DNA from: Flavobacterium tibetense
Lineage (GTDB): Bacteria; Bacteroidota; Bacteroidia; Flavobacteriales; Flavobacteriaceae
Reading direction: 5' to 3'
Assembly (NCBI RefSeq): GCF_003293845.1
Contig: NZ_QLST01000006.1
Location: forward strand, 1-64,000
Length of the DNA stretch: 64,000 nt
The notes under the pieces are model-generated. The model saw nothing but the letters and a program-made list of their open reading frames with translations. It was not told the origin of the DNA and made no database searches. How positions within the stretch are numbered: position 1 is the first letter of the stretch; every line of letters starts with the position of its first letter. Positions 1 to 7,627 of the stretch are shown here, piece by piece. A program made the position numbers and the translations under genes.

Positions 1-4
1 TCAA

Positions 5-133
5 ACCACATAGAAACATAGAAAATCAATTTTAGAGAGTAAATCATAGCATTGCATTTAGACATAGCTATGTAAACTATGAAAAGTACAACGACTAAAA
101 GCTATATAGTTAAAACCTATGTTTCTATGTGGT
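5..133. repeat. Long palindromic intergenic repeat before hisIE
   Basis: A 17-base arm (accacatagaaacatag, 5-21) is matched perfectly by its reverse complement at 117-133. Inside lies a 12-base perfect palindrome (acatagctatgt, 62-73), so the whole segment could fold into a long hairpin. No ORF is seen inside. The right arm ends about 20 bases before the hisIE start codon, so the element forms or abuts the leader of that gene. It resembles a small palindromic (MITE/REP-like) element; no family name can be assigned from sequence alone. Confidence 0.7.
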
Positions 134-153
134 AAAAATAAAAAAAACAAAAT

Positions 154-753
154 ATGAAAGTAAATTTTAATAAAACAACAGACGGCTTAATCCCAGCTAT
201 TATCCAAGACAACGAAACTAAAAACGTCTTAATGCTAGGCTACATGAACCAAGAAGCATTAGACCAAACATTGGCAACCAAAAAAGTAACCTTCTTCAGT
301 CGTACAAAAAACCGATTGTGGACAAAAGGCGAGGAGAGTGGCAACTTCTTAGAACTCATTTCCATTAAAGAAGATTGCGATAACGACACACTTTTAGTAA
401 AAGTAAAACCCGCTGGTCCAACATGCCACACAGGTTTAGATACTTGTTGGCAAGAAACTAATAATCAAGAATTTGGATTTTTATCAAAATTAGAAAACAC
501 GATTGCAGAACGAAAAAATAATGCTGATTCAGAAAAGAGTTATGTTGCCTCATTATTTGCAAAAGGCATTAACAAAATAGCGCAAAAAGTAGGTGAAGAA
601 GCCGTTGAAGTAGTCATTGAAGCCAAAGACAACAACGACAATTTGTTCTTATCTGAAAGTGCCGATTTATTGTTTCACTATTTGATTCTATTGCAAGCAA
701 AAGGTTTTGAGTTAAATGATGTGGTGGAAGTTTTGAAAGGAAGGGAAAGATAA
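154..753 (+). CDS. hisIE: Bifunctional phosphoribosyl-AMP cyclohydrolase / phosphoribosyl-ATP pyrophosphatase
   Basis: Catalyses the second and third steps of histidine biosynthesis in the cytoplasm. The N-terminal HisI half (about residues 1-110) carries the family blocks MLGYMNQEAL, SRTKNRLWTKGEESGN and the Cys-containing CDNDTLLVKV and GPTCHTG segments that bind zinc and magnesium. The C-terminal HisE half (about 110-199) has the KGINKIAQKVGEEAVEVVIEA helix and the SADLLFHYLILL segment typical of the all-alpha NTP pyrophosphohydrolase fold. The length of 199 residues fits the fused form used by Bacteroidota. It is normally the last gene of the his operon, whose other genes would lie to the left of the window. 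Start is the ATG after an A-rich leader; no Shine-Dalgarno is present. Confidence 0.96.
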   Translation: MKVNFNKTTDGLIPAIIQDNETKNVLMLGYMNQEALDQTLATKKVTFFSRTKNRLWTKGEESGNFLELISIKEDCDNDTLLVKVKPAGPTCHTGLDTCWQETNNQEFGFLSKLENTIAERKNNADSEKSYVASLFAKGINKIAQKVGEEAVEVVIEAKDNNDNLFLSESADLLFHYLILLQAKGFELNDVVEVLKGRER

Positions 754-764
754 AATTTTTAAAA

Positions 765-1409
765 TCAAACACTTTTTTTGAATTCTTCAAGTAATGCAGA
801 GTTTTCAATTTCAGTCTTTAATAAGTCCATTAACTCTTGTATTTCATTGAAAATAATTTGGTAAGTATTAAAATCTACTTTTAAAAATTCTCCATGTGCA
901 ATGTTATTTCTTGAATCTACCAAATCATCAATTAAACCTTTATAGTTTATAAATTTTGTTTCATCAAGACCTATTATAAAAATAATTTCTCTAAAAATAT
1001 CATATCTTAAATTAGATTTAGTTTGAATAACATTCGTAGTTAAAATATTTGATTTTTTTTCAAATTCATTTATTAAAAAATCAATTGTTTTTGTCTTTTC
1101 TTCAATGTTTTTAATTTCTAAACTACCCAGTTTTTTTGATAATGAAAGAGCAATAAATTGAGACTTAAGCTCACTGTGTTTTAAAAATTTTTTTGCAACA
1201 AATTCAAGATAAATTTCCGTTGATTTTTTTGCAAAACCTTCCCAATGCGCATACAAAATTGGTATTGCAAATCTTAATGCAGCATTTTGTTTTGGACTAG
1301 GATTATTAGAAACTAAATCGTTAACTAATTTTAACTCTTTACGTCTCCAAGCATAATCTTCTCCAATCGTTTTGGATAGTTGATCAAAAGTGTATACCTT
1401 TTTTGCCAT
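765..1409 (-). CDS. HEPN-domain protein (MAE_28990/MAE_18760-like putative RNase)
   Basis: A 214-residue alpha-helical protein that I place in the HEPN superfamily, in the group usually named MAE_28990/MAE_18760. The N-terminal part has the group's basic YAWRRKEL segment and the RFAIPILYAHWEGFAKKS block. The C-terminal helix holds R167-NNIA-H172, the Rx4H signature of HEPN ribonucleases. Its start codon overlaps the stop codon of the upstream DUF262 gene by one base, so the two are translationally coupled. HEPN proteins beside DUF262 proteins are typical of toxin or anti-phage modules; that role is inferred here. Codon use and AT-richness look slightly more extreme than in hisIE next door, fitting accessory DNA. 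Confidence 0.8.
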   Translation of the reverse strand: MAKKVYTFDQLSKTIGEDYAWRRKELKLVNDLVSNNPSPKQNAALRFAIPILYAHWEGFAKKSTEIYLEFVAKKFLKHSELKSQFIALSLSKKLGSLEIKNIEEKTKTIDFLINEFEKKSNILTTNVIQTKSNLRYDIFREIIFIIGLDETKFINYKGLIDDLVDSRNNIAHGEFLKVDFNTYQIIFNEIQELMDLLKTEIENSALLEEFKKSV

Positions 1410-2488
1410 TATTTAACAAAATGTTCCTTTGCAAATGGTACTAATTTAGGAATTCTATTTTTTGCATTTGAGCCCGAACCTGAAGTTTGAATATAAGTTT
1501 CTTGTTCATAAAGTAATTTAATTTTTGTTCGGATAATTTCATCTTCTTCTGGTAATACATAATTCGAAATATTAGATGATATTCCAACTGAAATAGCTTC
1601 AAAAGAAGATTCTAAAAATTTACCTTTAAAATCAGCCCCATTAAACTTTTTAAAGGATTTTTCTCCAAGGATCCTATTCAAAGTTTGAAAGGTTAAGTCA
1701 AAATTTGATTTAACACCATTAAAATCAAAGATTTCACTATTCAGTATATCTTCATTTATATCGTCTAAATAATCTCCTACATCTTTTTTATGATTATAAT
1801 TATAATGTGCAAGAGCTATAAATCTCAACGCTAATTCCATATGATATTGTTCTTCATACAATCTGTCAGATAGAGATAAAGTTTCTTGAAAATCTGGGTT
1901 TGTAGCTAATTCATTAAACCAATTATATCTTTCGGGATTAATCATTAACATAACATTATTTCTAACTTCTTGATTTGATGCATTTGACCCACCAGTATTC
2001 AATCTTTGAAAAACTTCAAACTTTGCTCGCTTATCAGACTCACTTAAAATTATTGTTAAATGTATTTTTGCTCTCTTAATTGCTAATTTAATACCTTGAG
2101 GTAATTCTTTGTCTTTGTCTTCATTATCCCATTTATAACCTTCTAAGCTTGGTATATGTTTTGTACCTTCAAGCACAAGAGGTTCACTTTCAGATAGAAC
2201 ACCAAATAACTGTAATATAGTTGATACTCTTTGTAAACCGTCAACTAATTCCCAAATACCACTTTCATCTTGATAAACAAAAATTGAGGGAATTGGAATT
2301 CCTAACATAATTGATTCTATTAATTTTACTTTTTGACCATGTGACCATCTAAACAATCTTTGATATTCAGGTCTTATAATTATCTCATTATTTTCATATA
2401 AATTAACCAATTCGCCAATTGACATAGAATAACTGTCAGTTTTAAAACTTGTTCTTCTTTCTTCAATTTGTCTTAATAATTCTTCCAT
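1409..2488 (-). CDS. DUF262 (ParB-like fold, GmrSD N-domain type) protein
   Basis: DUF262 proteins have a ParB/sulfiredoxin-like nucleotide-hydrolysing fold found in GmrSD type IV restriction enzymes and other defence proteins. The signature is clear: IIRPEYQRLFRWSHGQKVKLIESIMLG near residues 40-65, then VDGLQRVSTIL with the catalytic DGxQR motif near 85-90. A later LNTGGSNASNQEVRN segment (the usual RLNTGG block) follows. At about 359 residues it lacks the C-terminal DUF1524 HNH nuclease of full GmrSD, and the coupled HEPN protein may supply the effector instead. I chose the ATG at 2488 over the TTG two codons upstream. First gene of a two-gene operon; its promoter must lie in or next to the duplicated segment starting at 2517. 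Confidence 0.88.
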   Translation of the reverse strand: MEELLRQIEERRTSFKTDSYSMSIGELVNLYENNEIIIRPEYQRLFRWSHGQKVKLIESIMLGIPIPSIFVYQDESGIWELVDGLQRVSTILQLFGVLSESEPLVLEGTKHIPSLEGYKWDNEDKDKELPQGIKLAIKRAKIHLTIILSESDKRAKFEVFQRLNTGGSNASNQEVRNNVMLMINPERYNWFNELATNPDFQETLSLSDRLYEEQYHMELALRFIALAHYNYNHKKDVGDYLDDINEDILNSEIFDFNGVKSNFDLTFQTLNRILGEKSFKKFNGADFKGKFLESSFEAISVGISSNISNYVLPEEDEIIRTKIKLLYEQETYIQTSGSGSNAKNRIPKLVPFAKEHFVK

Positions 2489-2516
2489 AATCAATTTTTA
2501 AATTAATTTAAATATT

Positions 2517-2622
2517 AACAAATATATCCAAATTTCTCCAAAAATTCTTACCTCTAAAACAAAAATGCAATTTTAAACGTGCAAACTGGTTAAGTCTTTA
2601 GATTTGAATGCTAGTAGTGTTT
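2517..2622 (+). pseudogene. Degenerate copy of the 5' end of the thioesterase gene (left direct repeat)
   Basis: About 95-105 bases starting aacaaatatatccaaattt are nearly identical to 4951-5054, which is the promoter and first codons of the thioesterase gene at 4999. The copy keeps an ATG at 2565 but the fourth codon is TAA, and the box TACCTTTA of the intact copy has become TACCTCTA. It is therefore a dead fragment. Similarity fades at the stop codon of the amidoligase gene (2623). Together with the intact copy it brackets the two-gene cassette 2623-4919. Confidence 0.85.
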
Positions 2623-4122
2623 TTATTCCAAAGCTGCAATCTGTTTTAGGTGTTGTTCTACTTGGTATTTATTAAAATTATCCCACTTAGGAGGTGCGCT
2701 CATTTTTTGTCCCAACATGGCATCAATACAGCTATTACTATCTTTGTAAGTAGCATATAATAGTGTTAGAATTTTAAAGAAAAATTCATCGAGTTGCACA
2801 ATTGCTTGTAATTCTGTTTGTAGTGTACTAAAGTTTTCGTCGGCAGGGTTTAACAGTTGTAATACATCCAAAATTTCCTGTTTTTCTTCGGTAGTAATTT
2901 CTGTTTGAAAACCGTATTTTAATGATTTAAAAACTAAATTATTCCATACAATACTATCGTGTCCCCAAGGTACATTTGGAAGATGTAAGGAGTGTTCGCA
3001 AATCAATACAATTGCTAAAAGCACATCGTTTAAATAACTGGAAGGAAATTCGTCAAAGCTTCTAAATTCAAAACCGCTTTGGTACATTTTTTCCTGATTA
3101 AAGTCAAGACCAATATCGGTAAGTAATTCGTAATCTAAAGTAGCTTCAACTTGATCGCGCCACCAAATAGCGTCTTCTTTACTAAAGCGCAAAAGTTTTC
3201 TAAATTCATCTACCTGATAAGTTAGAATTTTTCCTTTTGGCATAGCTTTATTAAAGGTACCCACTCCTGTGTATCGCGACATGGCGTTTCTCATAGAACC
3301 TGAAGCAAATTTTTCATCTAAGTTATACTTTGTACTAATTACACCCATAATATCTGGACTGCCTAATGTTGTAATGAAAAAAGGTTCAAACCATTGTAGT
3401 AAGTAGATGGCGTTGGCATGTTTAGCATCAAAACTAGGGTAATCTACAATCCTGCTTTTTTCAGTAAGTGTTGGTAAAGTAATATGAAAATGGTAGGTTC
3501 CATTATTAAACAGCACTATGTTTTCCTGATTGGATATAAACATATTGAGTCCGATGTTATAATCTGGAAAATTCAACTTTTCTGAAAAAACATTGGATTC
3601 ATTAATTTTATCAATAAATAACTGTTTTGTAGCTTTTAATTCCTCACACGAATCGGTTATTGTTCTATTTTCAAAATATTTTGTTACAAATTCGATTGAA
3701 TCGCCATCAAAATTTACAGATCCCATAGGATTGTTTTTTTGAGTAAGCATACTTTGAATATTATACGGCTGGTCTTTTAAAAAAACCTCTAGAATTGATT
3801 TTCCTTGGTATTCTGGATTGTCTACCAATGGTATTATGTTGGTTAATGTTTTATGTTGAAAGTTAACATCTAGTTTATCCAGTGAATGACTATTAATCAT
3901 TCTACTTACTTTATAATTTTTAGTCTTATCAAAAGCGGTTTCCAAAACACTTAAAAAACTTCCCGATTTATAACATTTTCTGTAATCAATACTATATCGT
4001 TCACAACCAATTTTTTCTTGTATAAATGTACCTGGAACAATAAGCGATTCTTCGAACTGCATGTACGTTTCGTTTTCTAATCCAATTCCCCAGTAATAGT
4101 TGTTTTTCTGATTTGATTTCAT
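2623..4122 (-). CDS. Putative amidoligase of the glutamine-synthetase/GCS fold
   Basis: Predicted ATP-dependent carboxylate-amine ligase, forming an amide bond on an unknown substrate. No close named relative is recognised. Motifs in the order expected for the GCS2/amidoligase fold are visible in 499 residues: WGIGLENE (metal-binding Glu16/Glu18), DSIEFVT (Glu144), YHFHITLP (His211/His213), a helix ending FEPFFITTLGSPD (254-257), and GSMRNAMSR with Arg278 and Arg283 that may bind phosphate. It lacks signal peptide and membrane segments. It lies 59 bases downstream of, and probably in one operon with, a papain-like amidase. GS-fold ligases paired with peptidases are known from amidoligase surveys as candidate peptide-tagging or peptide-synthesis systems; that function is inference. 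An EGC-like glutamate-cysteine ligase is the less likely alternative. Confidence 0.65.
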   Translation of the reverse strand: MKSNQKNNYYWGIGLENETYMQFEESLIVPGTFIQEKIGCERYSIDYRKCYKSGSFLSVLETAFDKTKNYKVSRMINSHSLDKLDVNFQHKTLTNIIPLVDNPEYQGKSILEVFLKDQPYNIQSMLTQKNNPMGSVNFDGDSIEFVTKYFENRTITDSCEELKATKQLFIDKINESNVFSEKLNFPDYNIGLNMFISNQENIVLFNNGTYHFHITLPTLTEKSRIVDYPSFDAKHANAIYLLQWFEPFFITTLGSPDIMGVISTKYNLDEKFASGSMRNAMSRYTGVGTFNKAMPKGKILTYQVDEFRKLLRFSKEDAIWWRDQVEATLDYELLTDIGLDFNQEKMYQSGFEFRSFDEFPSSYLNDVLLAIVLICEHSLHLPNVPWGHDSIVWNNLVFKSLKYGFQTEITTEEKQEILDVLQLLNPADENFSTLQTELQAIVQLDEFFFKILTLLYATYKDSNSCIDAMLGQKMSAPPKWDNFNKYQVEQHLKQIAALE

Positions 4123-4181
4123 TGATTTTAATGGACTAAGTAAAGTAATAAATTAATTATAATTGGTTGTTAAATAAGCGT

Positions 4182-4919
4182 TTATTCATGGTAATAAAAA
4201 ACATGTGAAGAATAGCGCTCCTGATTCCACCAATCTTTTCTTGCTTTTGAAAAGTAGTTGTAATTTATTTTTCCAGCTTGTGATTGCAACGGATAAATAA
4301 CTTTACCATTTTCACGGTAAGCCTTTTTTAAATTGGTTTCAGGAACAATAGGTACGATGTGTCCTGAAAGACCTACAATTTTTCGTTTGGCACAAATAAT
4401 TCCAACTCCACCTTCTGTATTTACTTTATGTTGAATTTCATCTAAATCTGTCATTTTTTTCCAACCAAAACTAGCGCCCCATTTTAAAAACCAATCATGT
4501 ATTGCGCTAGAGTAGATAGGAAGAACCGTTTCGTTAAAAACAGGAACAACATCTTCTCCATTACGTATTTTTTCAAGGGATTCATCTGTCCACCAAATCG
4601 TAGGTAAATACACCTTTGAAAAATAGCAAAAATCATAAGAATACACATTGCAATAGGTGTCTTCGAGTGTTCGTTGATACCTTTGGCTCTTGGTAACGTC
4701 TAATTTATCTATGAGTTTTCTAATACTTTCTCGTTTGGTTTCAGCATTTGTTAAATCTCGAAAAGGAATATTAGAATCGCTAATTGGGTGAAATTTTGCT
4801 AAAGCGGAATCCAAACGCGAATCTGGATGTACCAATAAATTAGCACTTTTTATACGTTCATCTGAACTAGTAACTTCAACGTGCGATTGTATGTTGGGTG
4901 CTATATTTTCTTTTTTCAT
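4182..4919 (-). CDS. Putative papain-like (NlpC/P60 or CHAP-type) amidase/peptidase
   Basis: A 245-residue protein with a recognisable papain-like amidase core. The nucleophile block is DTYCNVYSYDF (Cys90), followed by LPTIWWTDESLE, a WFLKWGASFGWKK segment, VGIICAKRK, and GLSGHIVPIVPE with the likely catalytic His187. A QAGKINYNYF block follows. This order matches peptidoglycan-amidase-type CHAP/NlpC proteins. There is no signal peptide, so it probably acts inside the cell or is exported another way. It is the first gene of a two-gene operon with the GS-fold amidoligase, suggesting that one protein makes and the other removes or transfers an amide-linked group (inference). The N-terminal 80 residues are not recognised. 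Confidence 0.6.
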   Translation of the reverse strand: MKKENIAPNIQSHVEVTSSDERIKSANLLVHPDSRLDSALAKFHPISDSNIPFRDLTNAETKRESIRKLIDKLDVTKSQRYQRTLEDTYCNVYSYDFCYFSKVYLPTIWWTDESLEKIRNGEDVVPVFNETVLPIYSSAIHDWFLKWGASFGWKKMTDLDEIQHKVNTEGGVGIICAKRKIVGLSGHIVPIVPETNLKKAYRENGKVIYPLQSQAGKINYNYFSKARKDWWNQERYSSHVFYYHE

Positions 4920-4950
4920 TTTGTAATAATTCTGTCAACAACTAAATAGA

Positions 4951-5054
4951 AACAAATATATCCAAATTTCTCCCAAAATTCTTACCTTTAAAACAAAAAT
5001 GCAATTTCATACGCGCAAACTGGTTAAACCAGAAGATTTGAATGCCAATGGCAT
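4951..5054 (+). repeat. Right direct repeat: intact promoter and 5' end of the thioesterase gene
   Basis: Partner of the degenerate copy at 2517-2622. The repeat contains a TACCTTTA box (about 4984-4991) only eight bases before the ATG at 4999, which implies a leaderless or nearly leaderless transcript if it is the -7 element. The intact copy continues into the full gene, so this side is the functional one. The 2.43 kb between the two repeat starts contains only the amidase-amidoligase cassette. Confidence 0.8.
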
Positions 5055-5385
5055 TTTATTTGGTGGAAAATTAATCGCTTGGATTGATGAAGAAGCCGCT
5101 TTATTTACCATTGTTTTATTGAATAATCCAAAAGTAGTTACCAAATTCATTAGTGAAATCAATTTCATGAGTGCCGCTAAACAAGGTGATATCGTGGAAA
5201 TTGGTATTGATGTGGCAAAATTTGGAAAATCATCCGTAGTGCTGAAAAGTGTGGTACGAAACATGATGACCAAAGAAACAATTATCACCATCGATAACAT
5301 CACCATGGTAAATTTAGACGAAAACGAAAAACCAAATCCGCACGGAAAAACCTTAATGGATTTAAAAAATCGTTTTGAGAAATAA
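4999..5385 (+). CDS. Acyl-CoA thioesterase, hotdog fold (YciA/BACH-like)
   Basis: Hydrolyses acyl-CoA to free acid and CoA in the cytoplasm. The 128-residue single hotdog domain starts with the family pattern VKPEDLNANGILFGGKLIAWIDEEAA, in which Asn39-equivalent and the Asp/Glu of WIDEEAA are the usual active-site region. The central helix is followed by FISEINFMSAAKQGDIVEIGIDV and FGKSSVVLKSVVRN, typical of cytosolic long- and short-chain thioesterases. Monocistronic on the plus strand. Its 5' end has been duplicated at 2517. Confidence 0.9.
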   Translation: MQFHTRKLVKPEDLNANGILFGGKLIAWIDEEAALFTIVLLNNPKVVTKFISEINFMSAAKQGDIVEIGIDVAKFGKSSVVLKSVVRNMMTKETIITIDNITMVNLDENEKPNPHGKTLMDLKNRFEK

Positions 5386-5396
5386 ATATTCATTAT

Positions 5397-5464
5397 TGCC
5401 ACGGATTAAAGGATTAAAAGGATTTTTAAAGTATGTAATCTGTGCTAATCAGTGTAATCTGTGG
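5397..5464. repeat. Imperfect inverted repeat of the aatctgtggc family
   Basis: The segment starts gccacggattaaaggatta and ends with taatcagtgtaatctgtggc, which is its imperfect reverse complement, so it can form a hairpin. It fills the spacer between the thioesterase gene and the DUF2461 gene and ends about 30 bases before the latter's start. Similar word-like repeats occur elsewhere in the window. Confidence 0.65.
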
Positions 5465-5493
5465 CTAAAAAATGGCTAAATAAATTAAAAAAT

Positions 5494-6159
5494 ATGTTAC
5501 AAAAATCAACCTTAGAATTTCTAAACCAACTCCAAGCAAACAACAACCGCGATTGGTTTGCAGAACATAAAAAAGCTTTTGAAACGGAACAAAAATTAGC
5601 CAAAGCGTTTTTTACATCAGTAGGTGAGCAGTTGGGAAAAATAGATAGCATTGAACGCATTCAGATTTTTAGAATTTATCGCGATGTGCGTTTTTCTAAA
5701 GATAAATTGCCTTATAAAAATCATTTTAGTGTTGGTTTTACTCGAACCAAACCTTTGCTTCGTGGTGGTTATTATTTGCATATTGAACCTGGTGGAAGTT
5801 TTGTTGGTGGCGGATTTTGGGAACCCAATCCTGTAGATTTGAATCGCATCCGTAAAGAATTTGAAATGGATGATGATGAAATTAGAACCATAATTGCTGA
5901 TGCCACTTTCAAGAAATTCTTTGGAGAACTAAAAGGCGAAGAATTAAAAACCGCTCCAAAAGGTTTCGATAAAACACATCCAGCCATTGATTTGATTCGT
6001 AAAAAACAATATTTGCTTAGTCGCAGTTTTTCTGATAAAGAGGTTTTGGCGCCTAATTTTCAAGAAGAAGTTTTAGCCACTTTTCAAGCCATGCGACCAT
6101 TTTTTAATTATATGAGCGAAGTCTTGAGTACGGATTTGAATGGTGAATCGATTTATTAG
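5494..6159 (+). CDS. DUF2461 family protein
   Basis: Conserved protein of unknown function (TIGR02453 type). The N-terminus MLQKSTLEFLNQLQANNNRDWF and the block RIQIFRIYRDVRFSKDKLPYKNHFSVGF are diagnostic, followed by GGYYLHIEPGGSFVGGGFW. Length of 221 residues is normal. I chose the ATG at 5494 because the family starts here; the longer reading from a GTG at 5461 would run through the upstream repeat. No biochemical role can be given. Confidence 0.88.
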   Translation: MLQKSTLEFLNQLQANNNRDWFAEHKKAFETEQKLAKAFFTSVGEQLGKIDSIERIQIFRIYRDVRFSKDKLPYKNHFSVGFTRTKPLLRGGYYLHIEPGGSFVGGGFWEPNPVDLNRIRKEFEMDDDEIRTIIADATFKKFFGELKGEELKTAPKGFDKTHPAIDLIRKKQYLLSRSFSDKEVLAPNFQEEVLATFQAMRPFFNYMSEVLSTDLNGESIY

Positions 6160-6165
6160 ATAAAA

Positions 6166-6200
6166 AGTTCGCAAAGTCGCAAAGAAGCAAAGAAAGACGA
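6166..6200. repeat. cgcaaag-type short interspersed repeat
   Basis: The spacer after the DUF2461 gene reads gttcgcaaagtcgcaaagaa then gcaaagaaag, a low-complexity repeat of the same type as those at 17469, 32930, 35161, 40428 and 42626. It lies between two convergent genes. Confidence 0.5.
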
Positions 6201-6239
6201 ATCCAACTTTTGCTAATCTGCGACTTTTCGAGAATTTTA

Positions 6240-7103
6240 TTAATGTCCGGGTTCGTAAATTAAACGTAAAAACGAACTGAAACGTTGGTTTTCTCTTTCA
6301 ATTGGAATTCCCGTTACGATACCAATCAGGATTTGTTTGGTTACTTCTACACGCATTTGCGGACGAATAGTCATATCAAAATCATCTTTTTGGAATTCTT
6401 TATTGAATTCTACTCCAATAAAGTTGCGAGTACCAGGAATCATATAGTGAAAGTTACTATTAACTTGCCATGAGGTATAAGTACTATTATCAGCAAAATG
6501 ATGAAAAAACAAAGGACCAGTATAAACTAAAGTGTGGAAATTGTTTCCCCAACGTTTCGCACCAACAAAAAACGGATTGTAGACGTTTCCTGTTACCAAT
6601 CGGTCGCTATTATAACTATTGAAATCCGTCAATTCAAATTCGTGAATATAACCTAAAGCTAAAGATGTTTTTGCTTTTTCGGAAACTAAAAAAGTATATT
6701 GTGCAGCCATTTTCAAACTATTCAAGCGGTTATTGGGTGCGGTTTGATTGCCATTTACTGGATAATAAAAAGAAAAGGGTAATTCCACTTCTAAACCTAA
6801 TCGGTCTATTGGCGCCCATTCGTATTCCACCAAAGCTAAATATTCGTCAAAACTTTGGTTATCCGTCAAGCCTAAACCTACGTTCCATTCTTTTTCACCC
6901 TTTCGAGCACCTAAATCTCTAATAAGGTCAATATACAAAGGTTCGGCGTGTAAAACTTTTGGTTTACCAGATTTTTTTTCAACTGCAGAAATATATAAAC
7001 TATCTTTAATTTGGTTGATTTTTTCTTCATCAACTTGAGCAGAAAGTATTGAAACGTGAAAAGACATGGCAATGATGAACATGCCTAATAAATTATTTTT
7101 CAT
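6240..7103 (-). CDS. Predicted outer-membrane beta-barrel protein
   Basis: A 287-residue exported protein with a signal peptide (KNNLLGMFIIAMSFHVSILSAQ). After a short periplasmic segment containing HAEPLYIDLIRDLGARKGEKEWNVG, a block I recall as conserved among Flavobacteria, come alternating amphipathic strands such as LALVEYEWAPIDRLGLEVELP and RFSSFLRLIYEPGH at the C-terminus, as in a small beta-barrel. Family members are often found close to metal-efflux genes, but none is here. The next minus-strand gene upstream (7175-7561) may be cotranscribed. Function unknown. Confidence 0.6.
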   Translation of the reverse strand: MKNNLLGMFIIAMSFHVSILSAQVDEEKINQIKDSLYISAVEKKSGKPKVLHAEPLYIDLIRDLGARKGEKEWNVGLGLTDNQSFDEYLALVEYEWAPIDRLGLEVELPFSFYYPVNGNQTAPNNRLNSLKMAAQYTFLVSEKAKTSLALGYIHEFELTDFNSYNSDRLVTGNVYNPFFVGAKRWGNNFHTLVYTGPLFFHHFADNSTYTSWQVNSNFHYMIPGTRNFIGVEFNKEFQKDDFDMTIRPQMRVEVTKQILIGIVTGIPIERENQRFSSFLRLIYEPGH

Positions 7104-7174
7104 AAGGTATTGATTGATTTAAATTAACAAGATTCTTATTTATAAATTTGAAAATAAGAGTGCATTTGCATAAA

Positions 7175-7561
7175 TTAAACAATCGTTTCGGGCGGTGGTG
7201 AAAAAATGGTATAAAATGGATTTTCTACACTAGAACTGGTGTAGCCAAACGTTTTGGTATTGAAATTAAATAAGGGTTGCAAGAACATTAACTTTAAAGC
7301 AGAAAAATAAACTTCCAACTTTAGTTTTTTGAGAGAAGTTTGCTCTTGGTTATCCGTATCATTGGTTTCTGGAATAACATCACCAAAATCCAATACTTTT
7401 TCTATTACTAACTCAATAATAGATTCTTGTTCGTTGAAAGGAGCAACAGTATTACCAACAACGTTTGGTGCGTCTACGATACTATTTATAAAATAGAAAG
7501 CCATGAATAACCATAAGGCTTTCTGGAATCTTATATTTTTAGCAATAGCATACAATTTCAT
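7175..7561 (-). CDS. Hypothetical protein with one N-terminal membrane segment
   Basis: A 128-residue protein not recognised. Residues about 12-30 (FQKALWLFMAFYFINSIVD) are hydrophobic and could be an uncleaved signal anchor. A second mildly hydrophobic stretch YFSALKLMFLQPLFNF lies near residue 90. The C-terminus ends FSPPPETIV. It lies 71 bases upstream of the beta-barrel gene on the same strand, so the two probably share a transcript and a process. Confidence 0.55.
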   Translation of the reverse strand: MKLYAIAKNIRFQKALWLFMAFYFINSIVDAPNVVGNTVAPFNEQESIIELVIEKVLDFGDVIPETNDTDNQEQTSLKKLKLEVYFSALKLMFLQPLFNFNTKTFGYTSSSVENPFYTIFSPPPETIV

Positions 7562-7627
7562 GTCGCAAATGTAAATTTAATTACTGATTTTGCAAAGCAG
7601 TTGCTGTTACTATTTTGTTAAAGTGAT

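Noticed and set aside
2517..2622. Classic att site of a tyrosine integrase element
   Set aside because: The repeat fits insertion at a gene 5' end, but no integrase gene or tRNA is present, so a site-specific integration mechanism is not supported.
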